64,000 nucleotides of DNA, taken from the NCBI RefSeq assembly GCF_009830105.1, contig NZ_WURB01000001.1:124001-188000 (forward strand), read 5' to 3'. Shown one piece after another: positions 54,847-63,494 of this stretch. The notes beneath the pieces were generated by a model. It searched no databases, was not told the origin of the DNA, and saw only the letters and a list, made by a program, of their open reading frames with translations. Position 1 is the stretch's first letter, and every line of letters begins with the position of its first letter. Both the position numbers and the translations under genes were made by a program. This DNA comes from Microvirga makkahensis. Lineage in GTDB: Bacteria; Pseudomonadota; Alphaproteobacteria; Rhizobiales; Beijerinckiaceae.

Positions 54847-56454
54847 ATGGCAAAGCTCGCACCATACCGCGCCAAGCGCGACTTTACCAAGACCTCCGAG
54901 CCGGAAGGCAAGGCGACGCGGCGCAGGGGCTCATCCTTCGTCGTTCAGAAGCACGATGCCTCCCGCCTGCATTATGACTTTCGCCTGGAGCTGGACGGCG
55001 TGCTGAAGAGCTGGGCCGTGGCGAAGGGGCCGAGCCTCGTGAGGGGCGAGAAGCGCCTCGCGGTCCATGTGGAGGACCATCCACTCGCCTATGGGGATTT
55101 CGAGGGCAGCATTCCCGCGGGACAATATGGCGGCGGAGCCGTCCTGGTCTGGGACTGCGGCAGCTGGGAGCCGGAGGGCGATCCTCACAAGGGTTATAGC
55201 GAGGGCCGCCTCACCTTCCGCCTCGACGGCGAGAAGCTGCGTGGCACGTGGCATCTGATCCGTATGGCGAAGCGTCCACGTGAACGCCAGGAATCCTGGC
55301 TGCTGATCAAGGCCGACGACGCTTATGCCCGCACGGAGGATGCCCCGGACATCCTGGAGGAAGCCCCCCTCTCCGTAAAGTCCGGCCAATCGATCGAGGA
55401 GATCGTCCCCGACCGCACGGCCAAAAGCACGAAGAAGCCAAAAGCTCCCTCAAAAGGCCCCGCCTCTTCTCCGGCGGACAAGCCCGCATCGTCTGCAAAG
55501 CGCGGATCGGCGGCCAAGGCGGTCGAGGCAAGCGGTGTCACGGTTGCCGGAATTCCCCTCACCCATCCCGAGCGCGTGCTCTGGGAGGAGCAGGGACTTA
55601 CCAAGCAGGAACTCGCCGAATTCTATGTGGGCATCGCCGAATGGCTCCTGCCCCACCTCGTCAACCGTCCCCTGACCCTGATCCGATGCCCTTCCGGGGC
55701 ACAGAAGAAATGCTTCGTTCAGCGACATTCCTGGGCCGGCATGAACCCCGCCATTCGCAGCACCATGGTGCCGGATGAATCGGGCAAGCTGGAGGTGCTG
55801 ACCGTCAACGACATCCAGGGGGTCGTCGCCCTCGTTCAATCCGGCGTCCTGGAACTGCATGTCTGGGGGGCGACGCTGAAGGACCTGGAACTTCCGGACC
55901 GGCTGATCTTCGATCTCGACCCCGGTGAAGGCGTGGGGTGGTCTCAGGTGATCGAAGGTGCGCTCGCCATTCGTGAGCGCCTCAAGGTTCTGGGCCTTGA
56001 GAGCTTCGTGAAGACCACGGGAGGCAAGGGCTTGCACGTGGCCGTTCCTTTGAAGCCCAGGACCAATTGGAAGGATGCGTTCGACTTCACCCGCAGCTTT
56101 GCGGAAGCGATGGCGAAGGAGGAGCCGGATCGCTACACCACCACGTCGATCAAGAACGAGCGGAAGGGGAGAATCTTCATCGATTACCTGCGCAACAACC
56201 GCGAGGCCTCTGCGGTTGCTCCCTACTCCACTCGTTCCCGGCCAGGCGTGCCCGTGGCGACGCCGATCGCCTGGGAAGAGCTGACGCCGGATCTCAAGCC
56301 CAACGGTTTCACGGTCCAAAACCTGGGTCAGCGCCTCGTCGCGCTGAAGGAGGACCCGTGGGGGAGGATCGCGGAAGTCGATCAGGTTCTGCCCGGGGTG
56401 AAGCGCCCGAAGCGCTCCTCCCGGAGAAGGGCACCCTCGCCTCCCTCGGCTTGA
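54847..56454 (+). CDS. ligD: LigD-type protein with phosphoesterase and polymerase domains but no ligase domain
   Basis: A 535-residue protein of bacterial non-homologous end joining. Residues about 15-170 are the 3'-phosphoesterase domain (KHDASRLHYDFRLELDGVLK and DHPLAYGDFEGSIPAGQYGG, holding the His and Asp metal ligands). A Lys/Ser/Ala-rich linker (about 180-225) follows, then the archaeo-eukaryotic primase-like polymerase domain (about 230-515: THPERVLWEEQGLTKQELAE, LIFDLDPGEGVGW with the DxD metal site, KTTGGKGLHVAVPLKP). The ATP-dependent ligase domain normally lying between them (KxDG motif) is absent, so the total is about 300 residues short of full LigD. Ligase must come from another protein. 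No Ku gene lies in this window. The start ATG 54847 is clear. Confidence 0.9.
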   Translation: MAKLAPYRAKRDFTKTSEPEGKATRRRGSSFVVQKHDASRLHYDFRLELDGVLKSWAVAKGPSLVRGEKRLAVHVEDHPLAYGDFEGSIPAGQYGGGAVLVWDCGSWEPEGDPHKGYSEGRLTFRLDGEKLRGTWHLIRMAKRPRERQESWLLIKADDAYARTEDAPDILEEAPLSVKSGQSIEEIVPDRTAKSTKKPKAPSKGPASSPADKPASSAKRGSAAKAVEASGVTVAGIPLTHPERVLWEEQGLTKQELAEFYVGIAEWLLPHLVNRPLTLIRCPSGAQKKCFVQRHSWAGMNPAIRSTMVPDESGKLEVLTVNDIQGVVALVQSGVLELHVWGATLKDLELPDRLIFDLDPGEGVGWSQVIEGALAIRERLKVLGLESFVKTTGGKGLHVAVPLKPRTNWKDAFDFTRSFAEAMAKEEPDRYTTTSIKNERKGRIFIDYLRNNREASAVAPYSTRSRPGVPVATPIAWEELTPDLKPNGFTVQNLGQRLVALKEDPWGRIAEVDQVLPGVKRPKRSSRRRAPSPPSA

Positions 56455-56574
56455 AGAGCTCCGCATTCCGGCCCCAGCGTATGAGGCGCATCCCGAAAGC
56501 CCCCTCCGCCCTCCGGACCTTCCTTTCAAGGGCAACTGCCCTATCGTCCTGGAGGAGGACTGGAGGGGTCGCAG

Positions 56575-57399
56575 ATGACGGAGCTGGAGCGCAGCATCAT
56601 CGCACGAGTGCGGGTGGAGCCAGGTGAGAACGTCAGTTTGAGGGAGCGCGACCCGCGGGATTCCCGTCTTTTCGGAGAGGAGAAGGGGACGAAGTCGGCG
56701 ACCGCCGCTCTCGCGAAGGAAATCGACGCCCTGCAGGACCGGCTCTATGCGGAAGGCTCGCGCGCCCTCCTCGTGATCCTCCAGGGCACGGACACTTCGG
56801 GCAAGGATGGGACCATCCGCAACGTGTTCAATGCCACGGGTCCGCTGGGCGTCTCGGTCACGCCCTTCGGCGTTCCCTCGAAAGCCGAACAGGCACACGA
56901 CTATCTTTGGCGCGTTCATGCCGCCTGCCCACGCCGCGGAACCATCGGCATCTTCAACCGCTCGCATTATGAGAGCGTCCTCGTGGAGAAGGTGCGAAAC
57001 CTCTCATCGCCGGAGCTCATCGAGCAGCGGTACGACCAGATCAATGCCTTCGAGAAGCATTTGGTCGAGAATGGTACGACCATTCTCAAATTTCTCCTGC
57101 ACATCTCAAAGGACGAGCAGAAAGAGAGGCTCCAGGAACGTCTCAACGATCCAAGAAAGCACTGGAAGTTCAATCCGGGCGATCTCGATGACCGGACCCA
57201 TTGGGACGAGTACCAGGACGCCTATGATATCATGCTCCAGCGCTGCTCTACACCTCATGCTCCATGGCATGTCATTCCCGCCGACCGCAAATGGGTGCGC
57301 AATGCGACCATCGCCACCATCGTCAAAGCCACTCTCGAGGAGATGGATCCGCAATATCCCAAGGCGCAGTGGAAGCCCGGCGCCTTTACGATTTCCTGA
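56575..57399 (+). CDS. ppk2: Polyphosphate kinase 2 (PPK2) family protein
   Basis: A 274-residue PPK2 enzyme that uses polyphosphate to phosphorylate a nucleotide (AMP, ADP or GDP, depending on class). Walker A is ILQGTDTSGKDGTIRNVFNA, the following GVPSKAEQAHDYLWRVHAA and the lid GTIGIFNRSHYESVLVEKVR are typical, and HWKFNPGDLDDRTHWDEYQ is conserved in the C-terminal half. The protein is single-domain. The ATG at 56575 has a strong GGAGGGG site upstream. It is on the same strand as ligD, and a UspA-like gene follows 62 bases on. Confidence 0.93.
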   Translation: MTELERSIIARVRVEPGENVSLRERDPRDSRLFGEEKGTKSATAALAKEIDALQDRLYAEGSRALLVILQGTDTSGKDGTIRNVFNATGPLGVSVTPFGVPSKAEQAHDYLWRVHAACPRRGTIGIFNRSHYESVLVEKVRNLSSPELIEQRYDQINAFEKHLVENGTTILKFLLHISKDEQKERLQERLNDPRKHWKFNPGDLDDRTHWDEYQDAYDIMLQRCSTPHAPWHVIPADRKWVRNATIATIVKATLEEMDPQYPKAQWKPGAFTIS

Positions 57400-57461
57400 C
57401 CGGAATGCCACCTTTGTCGAAAGCTCTTGCCGAGGCGGGTCTGGCGCGCGACAATAATCTC

Positions 57462-58298
57462 ATGAAAAGCATTCTCGTCCCGATCGAAGATCATGGCCAA
57501 GTCGAGAGCCAACTTGAGCTGGCTCTCCTCCTGGGCCAAGCCTTTGACAGTTACATCGAGGGGCTGGCGATCACCCCCGACTATCCCGTGGTTTTGCCGG
57601 TCGACATCGCCATCGGCGTTCCATCGCCCCTTACGCCCGAGAATCGCATGGACATGGCGCGTACCTGCCGCGAGCGGTTCGAAGGCTTCATGGCCGCCAA
57701 GCAGATCCAGCGCGCTTCCGCAGGTTTGCCGGGCCTAAGTTTCGGCTGGCGCCAGGACGGCCTGATGGAGGATGCGTTTCTGGGCGCCTACGGCCGGGTG
57801 TTCGACACCACCGTTGTCGGCAGGCCTGACGGATCGGAAGGCCAGACGCGCCTCTCCACCGTCGAGTCGGCCCTCTTCGAAACGGGCCGTCCGGTCATGA
57901 TCGCTCCGCCGAGCGTCCCGCGCACCTTCGGCGAAGTGGCCGTGATCGCCTGGAACCGCAGCACCGAGACCGCGCGCGCCGTTCTGGGCGCCATGCCTCT
58001 GCTGAAGAAGGCGCGTCGCGTCGTTGTCCTGGAACTGGAGGACTGGGGTGTTCCTGGCCCCTCAGGATCGGAGCTTGCCCGCTCGTTGCGGATGCATGAC
58101 GTCTCCGCTGAAGCCGTGACTGCCCCCGACCCTTCGGACCGGCCCGGCGAAACCATCCTGTCCGAATGCGCCGCTCTCGGCTGCGATCTTCTAATCAAGG
58201 GCGCCTATACCCAGAGCCGCCTCAGGCAGATGTTCTTCGGCGGAGCGACAAGCCATATCCTGAGCAACGCCACGATCCCCGTTCTGATGGCTCATTAG
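57462..58298 (+). CDS. Tandem universal stress protein
   Basis: A 278-residue protein of two Usp-like domains. It opens MKSILVPIEDHGQVESQLEL; the second half has AVIAWNRSTETARAVLGAMP and ends CDLLIKGAYTQSRLRQMFFG with SHILSNATIPVLMAH. The G-2x-G-9x-G ATP-binding loop of the second domain is kept in modified form (GAYTQSRLRQMFFGG), so nucleotide binding is possible. It lies after ppk2. No ribosome site is obvious before ATG 57462; an earlier ATG at 57405 is in frame. Confidence 0.85.
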   Translation: MKSILVPIEDHGQVESQLELALLLGQAFDSYIEGLAITPDYPVVLPVDIAIGVPSPLTPENRMDMARTCRERFEGFMAAKQIQRASAGLPGLSFGWRQDGLMEDAFLGAYGRVFDTTVVGRPDGSEGQTRLSTVESALFETGRPVMIAPPSVPRTFGEVAVIAWNRSTETARAVLGAMPLLKKARRVVVLELEDWGVPGPSGSELARSLRMHDVSAEAVTAPDPSDRPGETILSECAALGCDLLIKGAYTQSRLRQMFFGGATSHILSNATIPVLMAH

Positions 58299-58314
58299 GG
58301 AGTGGAAGCTCGCC

Positions 58315-59229
58315 ATGCTCCGCGATGTGGCCGTCGTTCTCGATGAGCGCTTCCGCCGCTTGGTCATTTCGTCGGCCCGGCTGGAAAAGCTCGCAGAAGG
58401 ATGCCGCTGGGCGGAAGGCCCCGCCTACTTCCCGGCGGGGCGTTATCTGGTCTGGAGCGACGTGCCGAACGACCGGATGATGCGGTTCGACGAGACGTCG
58501 AACGCGGTAAGCGTCTTCCGCGCCCCGTCCGGCTATTCCAACGGCAACACGGTGGACCGTCAGGGGCGCCTCGTCACTTGCGAGCACGGCCACCGGCGCG
58601 TGACACGGACTGAGCATGACGGCTCCATCACCGTGATTGCCAGCCATTACGATGGCAAGCGCTTGAACAGCCCGAACGACGTGGTGGTGAAGTCGGACGG
58701 CTCGATCTGGTTCACCGATCCGGCCTACGGGATCGATTCCGACTACGAGGGGCACAAGGGGGACAGCGAGATCGGCGCCTGCCACGTCTACCGGGTCGAT
58801 CCGCAGAGCGGCTCAGTCAGCGTCGCCGCCGGCGACTTCGTCCGCCCGAACGGCCTTGCTTTCTCTCCGGACGAGAGGCGCCTGTATGTTGCCGATACGG
58901 GGGCAACACATGTGGCCGACGGGCCGCGCCATATCCGCGTCTTCGATGTGGGCGAGAGCGGCCGTCTCACGGGTGGGGATATCTTCGCCACCTGCACCAG
59001 CGGCCTCTTCGACGGATTTCGGCTGGACGAGGCTGGACGAATCTGGACCAGCGCGGGAGACGGGGTGCATTGCTATGAAAGCGACGGCACCCTCATCGGC
59101 AAGATCCTCGTTCCGGAAGCGGTGGCGAACGTGGTTTTCGGAGGCGTCAAGCGCAACCGGCTCTACATCTGCGCCACGACGTCGCTCTATTCCATCCTGC
59201 TGCCGGTGAATGGGGCGAAGACCTTCTAA
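58315..59229 (+). CDS. SMP-30/gluconolactonase family protein
   Basis: A 304-residue six-bladed beta-propeller of the SMP-30/gluconolactonase/LRE family. Recognisable segments are LAEGCRWAEGPAYFPAGRYL, WSDVPNDRMMRFDETS, LNSPNDVVVKSDGSIWFTDP (carrying the metal-ligand Asn) and FVRPNGLAFSPDERRLYVAD. It probably hydrolyses a sugar lactone; the sugar is not evident. It starts 16 bases after the Usp gene. Its 3' end overlaps the convergent thioesterase gene by four bases. Confidence 0.9.
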   Translation: MLRDVAVVLDERFRRLVISSARLEKLAEGCRWAEGPAYFPAGRYLVWSDVPNDRMMRFDETSNAVSVFRAPSGYSNGNTVDRQGRLVTCEHGHRRVTRTEHDGSITVIASHYDGKRLNSPNDVVVKSDGSIWFTDPAYGIDSDYEGHKGDSEIGACHVYRVDPQSGSVSVAAGDFVRPNGLAFSPDERRLYVADTGATHVADGPRHIRVFDVGESGRLTGGDIFATCTSGLFDGFRLDEAGRIWTSAGDGVHCYESDGTLIGKILVPEAVANVVFGGVKRNRLYICATTSLYSILLPVNGAKTF

Positions 59230-59687
59230 TCGCCGACGCCGGCGCGGCCTTCCATCGTCATGAGCGTGGCCGTCAGCAAGGCGACGAGTTTCTCTTGCCC
59301 GTCCCGCTCGGCGACGACATCGGTTTGCGCGAGTGTGAGCGTGCGCCCTGCCTTGACGACCCTCCCCCGCGCCAGGATTCGATCTCCCATGGAGGGAGCG
59401 AGAAGGTTGATTTTGAACTCCGCCGTGAGCACACCTGCTCCGGGCGGCATCAGGGTCAAGGCCGCGTAACCGGCAGCCGAATCCGCAATGCTCGCCACCG
59501 CTCCAGCATGTACGAAACCGTGCTGCTGCAACACGGCGGGCGATGTCGGCAGCACGATGTCTACCTCCCCGGGCGAGACCCGGGCGATCGAAGCCCCGAG
59601 CGTCCCCATCAGTCCCTGCTTCGCGAAACTCGCCCGCACCCGTGCCTCGAAACCAGGATCGATCGGTTCCGGGTCATTCATGGTCAT
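59226..59687 (-). CDS. PaaI-type hotdog thioesterase
   Basis: A 153-residue hotdog-fold acyl-CoA thioesterase of the PaaI group. QQHGFVHAGAVASIADSAAG carries the HGG-type active-site motif in its HxG form (VHAGAVASIADSA), and ILARGRVVKAGRTLTLAQTD covers the later strands. It would hydrolyse an aromatic or fatty acyl-CoA; the substrate is unknown. It converges with the SMP-30 gene. Confidence 0.9.
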   Translation of the reverse strand: MTMNDPEPIDPGFEARVRASFAKQGLMGTLGASIARVSPGEVDIVLPTSPAVLQQHGFVHAGAVASIADSAAGYAALTLMPPGAGVLTAEFKINLLAPSMGDRILARGRVVKAGRTLTLAQTDVVAERDGQEKLVALLTATLMTMEGRAGVGD

Positions 59688-59762
59688 CCCTCCCTAATCA
59701 TTCATTAAGACAGCTTTCATCCCTCTTGTGAATGATACGCACATCAATCATGTGTGCGGGCC

Positions 59763-60698
59763 ATGAGTCACGCTGCTTCCCCCTTTTCGCAGAAAGTGCG
59801 GTCAGGTGCCCTTGTCGGCATCGGCCTGATGCTGCTCGGAACCTTCCTGTTCTCCGTCAACGACGTCATGGGAAAGTGGCTCGTGGCCACCTATTCCGTC
59901 GGGCAGGTCCTTCTCCTGCGCGGCATCGCGGCGCTGGCGGTTCTCCTTCCGATCATGCGGCAGCAGAACATCCCGATCAGGGTGCCGCCGCAACCGGGCC
60001 TCCATGCCTTCCGCGTCCTGCTCTCGACACTGGAGGTGGCCTGCTTCTACTGGGCAGTCACCTACCTGCCGCTCGCGGACGTCATGACCTACTACCTCGC
60101 GGGACCAATCTATGTCGCGGCCTTCGCGGTGTTCTGGCTGGGTGAGAGGATCGACCGGCCGCGCATTCTCGCCATCGGGGTAGGTTTCGTCGGCGTGCTG
60201 ATCGCCCTTCGTCCCTCTCCCGCAACGATTTCCTGGCCCGCCCTGATCGCTCTCGCCGGGAGCATGTTCTATGCGCTGCTGATGATCACGACGCGGCAGT
60301 TGCGCGATACCGACGACGGAACGCTGGTCCTGGGGCAGATGCTGGGCAATGTGATCTTCGGCATCGCGGTCGCGCCCTTCGCCTGGGTCACGCCGGGCTG
60401 GCTCGACCTAGCCGGGCTTTTCCTCCTCGGCATCGTCTCCATGGCAGCCCATGCCTGCGTCAACCGCTCTCTGAAGATCGCTCCGGCCTCCGTCGTCGCA
60501 CCCTACCAGTACACGCTCATCGTCTGGGCCATCGTCCTCGGCTATCTGGCCTTTGGGGACATCGTGGAGTTCTGGACCCTGGTGGGCGCCGCGGTGATCT
60601 GCACCGCAGGCGTTGTTCTGCTGCTCCTGGAGCGCGAGGCCGCCAGGCGCGGACGCGTGGCCAAGGACATCGAGGAGCCGGTCCTCCCGCAGGCTTGA
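59763..60698 (+). CDS. DMT family transporter (EamA), second copy
   Basis: A 311-residue inner-membrane protein with ten hydrophobic helices in two EamA halves: GIGLMLLGTFLFSVNDVMGK, VLLLRGIAALAVLLPI, AVTYLPLADVMTYYLAGPIY and VVAPYQYTLIVWAIVLGYLA. It shares layout with the DMT protein at 41374-42339 but differs in sequence. The substrate is unknown. The ATG at 59763 is preferred; a GTG three codons earlier is open. It is divergent from the thioesterase gene with a 75-base gap. Confidence 0.87.
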   Translation: MSHAASPFSQKVRSGALVGIGLMLLGTFLFSVNDVMGKWLVATYSVGQVLLLRGIAALAVLLPIMRQQNIPIRVPPQPGLHAFRVLLSTLEVACFYWAVTYLPLADVMTYYLAGPIYVAAFAVFWLGERIDRPRILAIGVGFVGVLIALRPSPATISWPALIALAGSMFYALLMITTRQLRDTDDGTLVLGQMLGNVIFGIAVAPFAWVTPGWLDLAGLFLLGIVSMAAHACVNRSLKIAPASVVAPYQYTLIVWAIVLGYLAFGDIVEFWTLVGAAVICTAGVVLLLLEREAARRGRVAKDIEEPVLPQA

Positions 60699-60799
60699 TC
60701 CAAAGACTGACCTCATTCCCGCGGTCTCCCCCGCAAACGAACTTGACAGCCTCGCCGCCGCGACCGTCAATGACGCAATAAAAGCACAGAGGGAGTCCG

Positions 60800-61990
60800 A
60801 TGCGCCTCACGCTCACAATAGCTGCCGCTACGGCAGGAATGGTTTTGGCCTCCGCAGCCTTCGCGCAGGACATCAAGATTGCTCTCATCGCCGGCAAGAC
60901 CGGCCCGCTCGAGGCTTATGCCAAGCAGACGGAAGCCGGCTTCATGATGGGCCTCGAATATCTCACCAAGGGCAGCATGTCGCTGAATGGGCGCAAGATC
61001 TCCGTGCTGGTGAAGGACGACCAGCTCAAGGCCGATCTCGCCAAGACCCTGCTGGAGCAGGCCTACAACGATGACAATGTCGACATCGCCGTCGGCACCA
61101 CATCGTCGGCTGCGGCGCTCGCGATGCTGCCGGTAGCGGAGGAGAACGGCAAGGTGCTGATCGTCGAGCCCGCCGTGGCCGATGCGATCACCGGGGACAA
61201 GTGGAACCGCTTCATCTTCCGGACAGCCCGCAACTCCACCCAGGATGCCTATGGCGCAGCAGCTGCCATCCCGGCCAGTGGCGAGGTTTCCATCGCGACC
61301 CTCGCCCAGGACTACGCCTTCGGCCGCGACGGCGTCGCGGCCCTCAAGAGCGCATTGGCCGAGATCCGCCCCAATGCGAAAGTGGTCTTCGAAGAGTACG
61401 CTCCGCAGAACGCTACGGATTTTACGGCTTCGGCCCAGCGCATCTTCGACGCGCTGAAGGACAAACCGGGCAGGAAGATCATCAACATCATCTGGGCTGG
61501 TCAGCATCCGCTTCCGAAGATCGCCGACCTGAAGCCCGAGCGATTCGACATCGAAATCGCACCCGGCGGCAATATTCTCCCAGCCATGCAGATCTACAAG
61601 AACTATCCCGGGATGGAAGGAGCGATCTACTACTACTGGAACTTCCCCAAGAACGCCATGAACGACTGGCTCGTGGCCGAGCACCAGAAGCGCTACAATT
61701 CGCCGCCGGATTTCTTCACCGCAGGCGGCTTCGCCGCCGCCTCCGCCGTTGTCACTGCCATCCAGAACGCTGGCGGCACTGATACTGAAAAGCTGATTGC
61801 GGCCATGGAAGGCATGAGCTTTGAGACTCCCAAGGGCACCATGACCTTCCGCAAGGAGGACCATCAGGCTCTGCAGGCCATGTACCACTTCAAGGTCAAG
61901 GCCGATGGGAAAGACTCGAACGATCTGCTCGAGCTCGTCGACACAATTTCCGTCGACAAGATGCCGATTCCGGTCCGCAACAAGCGCTGA
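60800..61990 (+). CDS. Branched-chain amino acid-type ABC substrate-binding protein
   Basis: A 396-residue periplasmic binding protein of the LivJ/Leu-Ile-Val (peripla_BP_6) type. The signal peptide MRLTLTIAAATAGMVLASAA ends at AFA before QDIKIALIAGKTGPLEAYAK. Later segments IAVGTTSSAAALAMLPVAEE and FRTARNSTQDAYGAAAAIPA fit the family. The ligand could be a branched-chain amino acid or another amide or acid; this subfamily is broad. It heads the operon continuing with two ATPases and a permease. Confidence 0.92.
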   Translation: MRLTLTIAAATAGMVLASAAFAQDIKIALIAGKTGPLEAYAKQTEAGFMMGLEYLTKGSMSLNGRKISVLVKDDQLKADLAKTLLEQAYNDDNVDIAVGTTSSAAALAMLPVAEENGKVLIVEPAVADAITGDKWNRFIFRTARNSTQDAYGAAAAIPASGEVSIATLAQDYAFGRDGVAALKSALAEIRPNAKVVFEEYAPQNATDFTASAQRIFDALKDKPGRKIINIIWAGQHPLPKIADLKPERFDIEIAPGGNILPAMQIYKNYPGMEGAIYYYWNFPKNAMNDWLVAEHQKRYNSPPDFFTAGGFAAASAVVTAIQNAGGTDTEKLIAAMEGMSFETPKGTMTFRKEDHQALQAMYHFKVKADGKDSNDLLELVDTISVDKMPIPVRNKR

Positions 61991-61996
61991 GCAGAC

Positions 61997-62776
61997 GTGC
62001 CGCCCTCAGCCGTCGCCATACCCGCGTTGGAGACGCGCGGACTCACCGTTCGCTTCGGCGGACATGTAGCCGTCGACAATGTGTCGTGCCGGTTCACCTC
62101 TGGCACGCTCACCACCATCGTCGGCCCGAACGGGGCCGGCAAGACCACCTATTTCAACCTCGTCTCCGGCCAGCTACGCGCCACATCGGGACAGGTCCTG
62201 GTGGAGGGGGAGGAGATCACGCTCCTTTCCCCCTCGGCCCGCGCTAAGCGTGGCCTCGGCCGGGCCTTTCAGATGACGAACCTCTTTCCGGATCTGACGG
62301 CGCTGGAGAACGTGCGTCTGGCGGTGCAGTGCCGCGCCGAGGCCGGATGGTCGTTGTTCAGGGTTTGGAGCGGCCGCCGGGATCTCATCGAGAAGGCGGA
62401 AGAGGTTCTCGAGCGCGTGCGCTTGAGTGACAAGCGCCACGTTCCGCCCAAAGCACTCTCCCACGGCGACCAGCGCAAGCTCGAGGTCGCACTCCTCATT
62501 GCAATGGAACCGAAGGTCTTCATGTTCGACGAGCCGACTGCCGGCATGAGCGTCGACGAGGTTCCGACCGTGCTGGAACTCATCCGGGACATCAAGCAGC
62601 GCAAAGATGCGACCGTGATTCTCGTGGAGCACAAGATGGACGTGGTCCGTTCGCTTTCCGATCGCATCATTGTGCTGCACAACGGTGCTCTCGTCGCCGA
62701 TGGCGACCCGGCCCAGGTCATCGCCTCGCCCGTGGTGCAGGAGGCTTATCTCGGCGTGGGAGCGGCGAATGGCTGA
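61997..62776 (+). CDS. ABC ATPase, LivG type
   Basis: A 259-residue ATPase. Walker A is GPNGAGKTTYFNLVSG, the LivG-type AKRGLGRAFQMTNLFPDLTA carries the Q-loop, the signature is LSHGDQRKLEVALLIA (GD in place of GG), Walker B is VFMFDEPTAGMSVDE, and the H-loop LVEHKMDVV. The start is GTG 61997, six bases after the binding-protein stop. It overlaps the second ATPase gene by eight bases. The order binding protein, two ATPases, then permease differs from the classic liv operon, where permeases come first. Confidence 0.93.
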   Translation: MPPSAVAIPALETRGLTVRFGGHVAVDNVSCRFTSGTLTTIVGPNGAGKTTYFNLVSGQLRATSGQVLVEGEEITLLSPSARAKRGLGRAFQMTNLFPDLTALENVRLAVQCRAEAGWSLFRVWSGRRDLIEKAEEVLERVRLSDKRHVPPKALSHGDQRKLEVALLIAMEPKVFMFDEPTAGMSVDEVPTVLELIRDIKQRKDATVILVEHKMDVVRSLSDRIIVLHNGALVADGDPAQVIASPVVQEAYLGVGAANG

Positions 62777-63494
62777 GCCCCTGCTGCACCTCTCCGGCGT
62801 CCACACCCATATCGGCCCTTATCATATCCTTCACGGAGTGGATTTCGCCGCACCCGCAGGCCAGCTCACAATGCTGCTCGGCCGCAACGGCGCGGGCAAG
62901 ACGACGACTCTGCGAACCATCATGGGCCTGTGGCAGGCTTCTTCAGGGACGATCCGCTTCGACGGCAACGACATCACGAAGAACGGCACACCGGATATCG
63001 CCTGCGCCGGCATCGGCTACGTGCCGGAGTCCATGGGTATCTTCGCGGGCCTCACCGTTCGTGAGAACATCGTTCTGGCCGCCCGGAGCGGCCCGGTGGA
63101 CTCAGCCCGCCTCGATTGGATGCTCGGTCTCTTCCCTGCGCTGAGGCGCTTCTGGAACCTGCCTGCTGGCAATCTATCCGGAGGGCAGAAACAGATGCTC
63201 GCCATTGCGCGCGCCATCGCCGAACCGCGACGCCTTCTGCTCATCGACGAGCCGACCAAGGGCCTCGCTCCCGTGATGGTGCGCAGCATGATCGAGGCCT
63301 TCAAGGCCCTGAAGGAGGCTGGCGAGACGATCTTGCTGGTCGAACAGAATTTTCATGCCGCCTCGGTACTGGGCGACACTGTCATCGTGATGGATGACGG
63401 GCGTGTCGTGCATTCCGGCATCATGAGCGAACTCGTGGCGGACAAGAACCTGCAGCGGCGCCTGCTCGGCCTTTCCCTGGATACTCACCAATGA
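62769..63494 (+). CDS. ABC ATPase, LivF type
   Basis: A 241-residue ATPase pairing with the LivG-type protein. Walker A GRNGAGKTTTLRTIMGL, the LivF hallmark GIGYVPESMGIFAGLTVREN, signature LSGGQKQMLAIARAIA, Walker B LLLIDEPTKGLAP, and H-loop-position glutamine in ILLVEQNFHAA, as usual in LivF. The ATG at 62769 lies inside the end of the previous gene, implying translational coupling. Its stop overlaps the ATG of the permease gene. Confidence 0.95.
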   Translation: MAEPLLHLSGVHTHIGPYHILHGVDFAAPAGQLTMLLGRNGAGKTTTLRTIMGLWQASSGTIRFDGNDITKNGTPDIACAGIGYVPESMGIFAGLTVRENIVLAARSGPVDSARLDWMLGLFPALRRFWNLPAGNLSGGQKQMLAIARAIAEPRRLLLIDEPTKGLAPVMVRSMIEAFKALKEAGETILLVEQNFHAASVLGDTVIVMDDGRVVHSGIMSELVADKNLQRRLLGLSLDTHQ

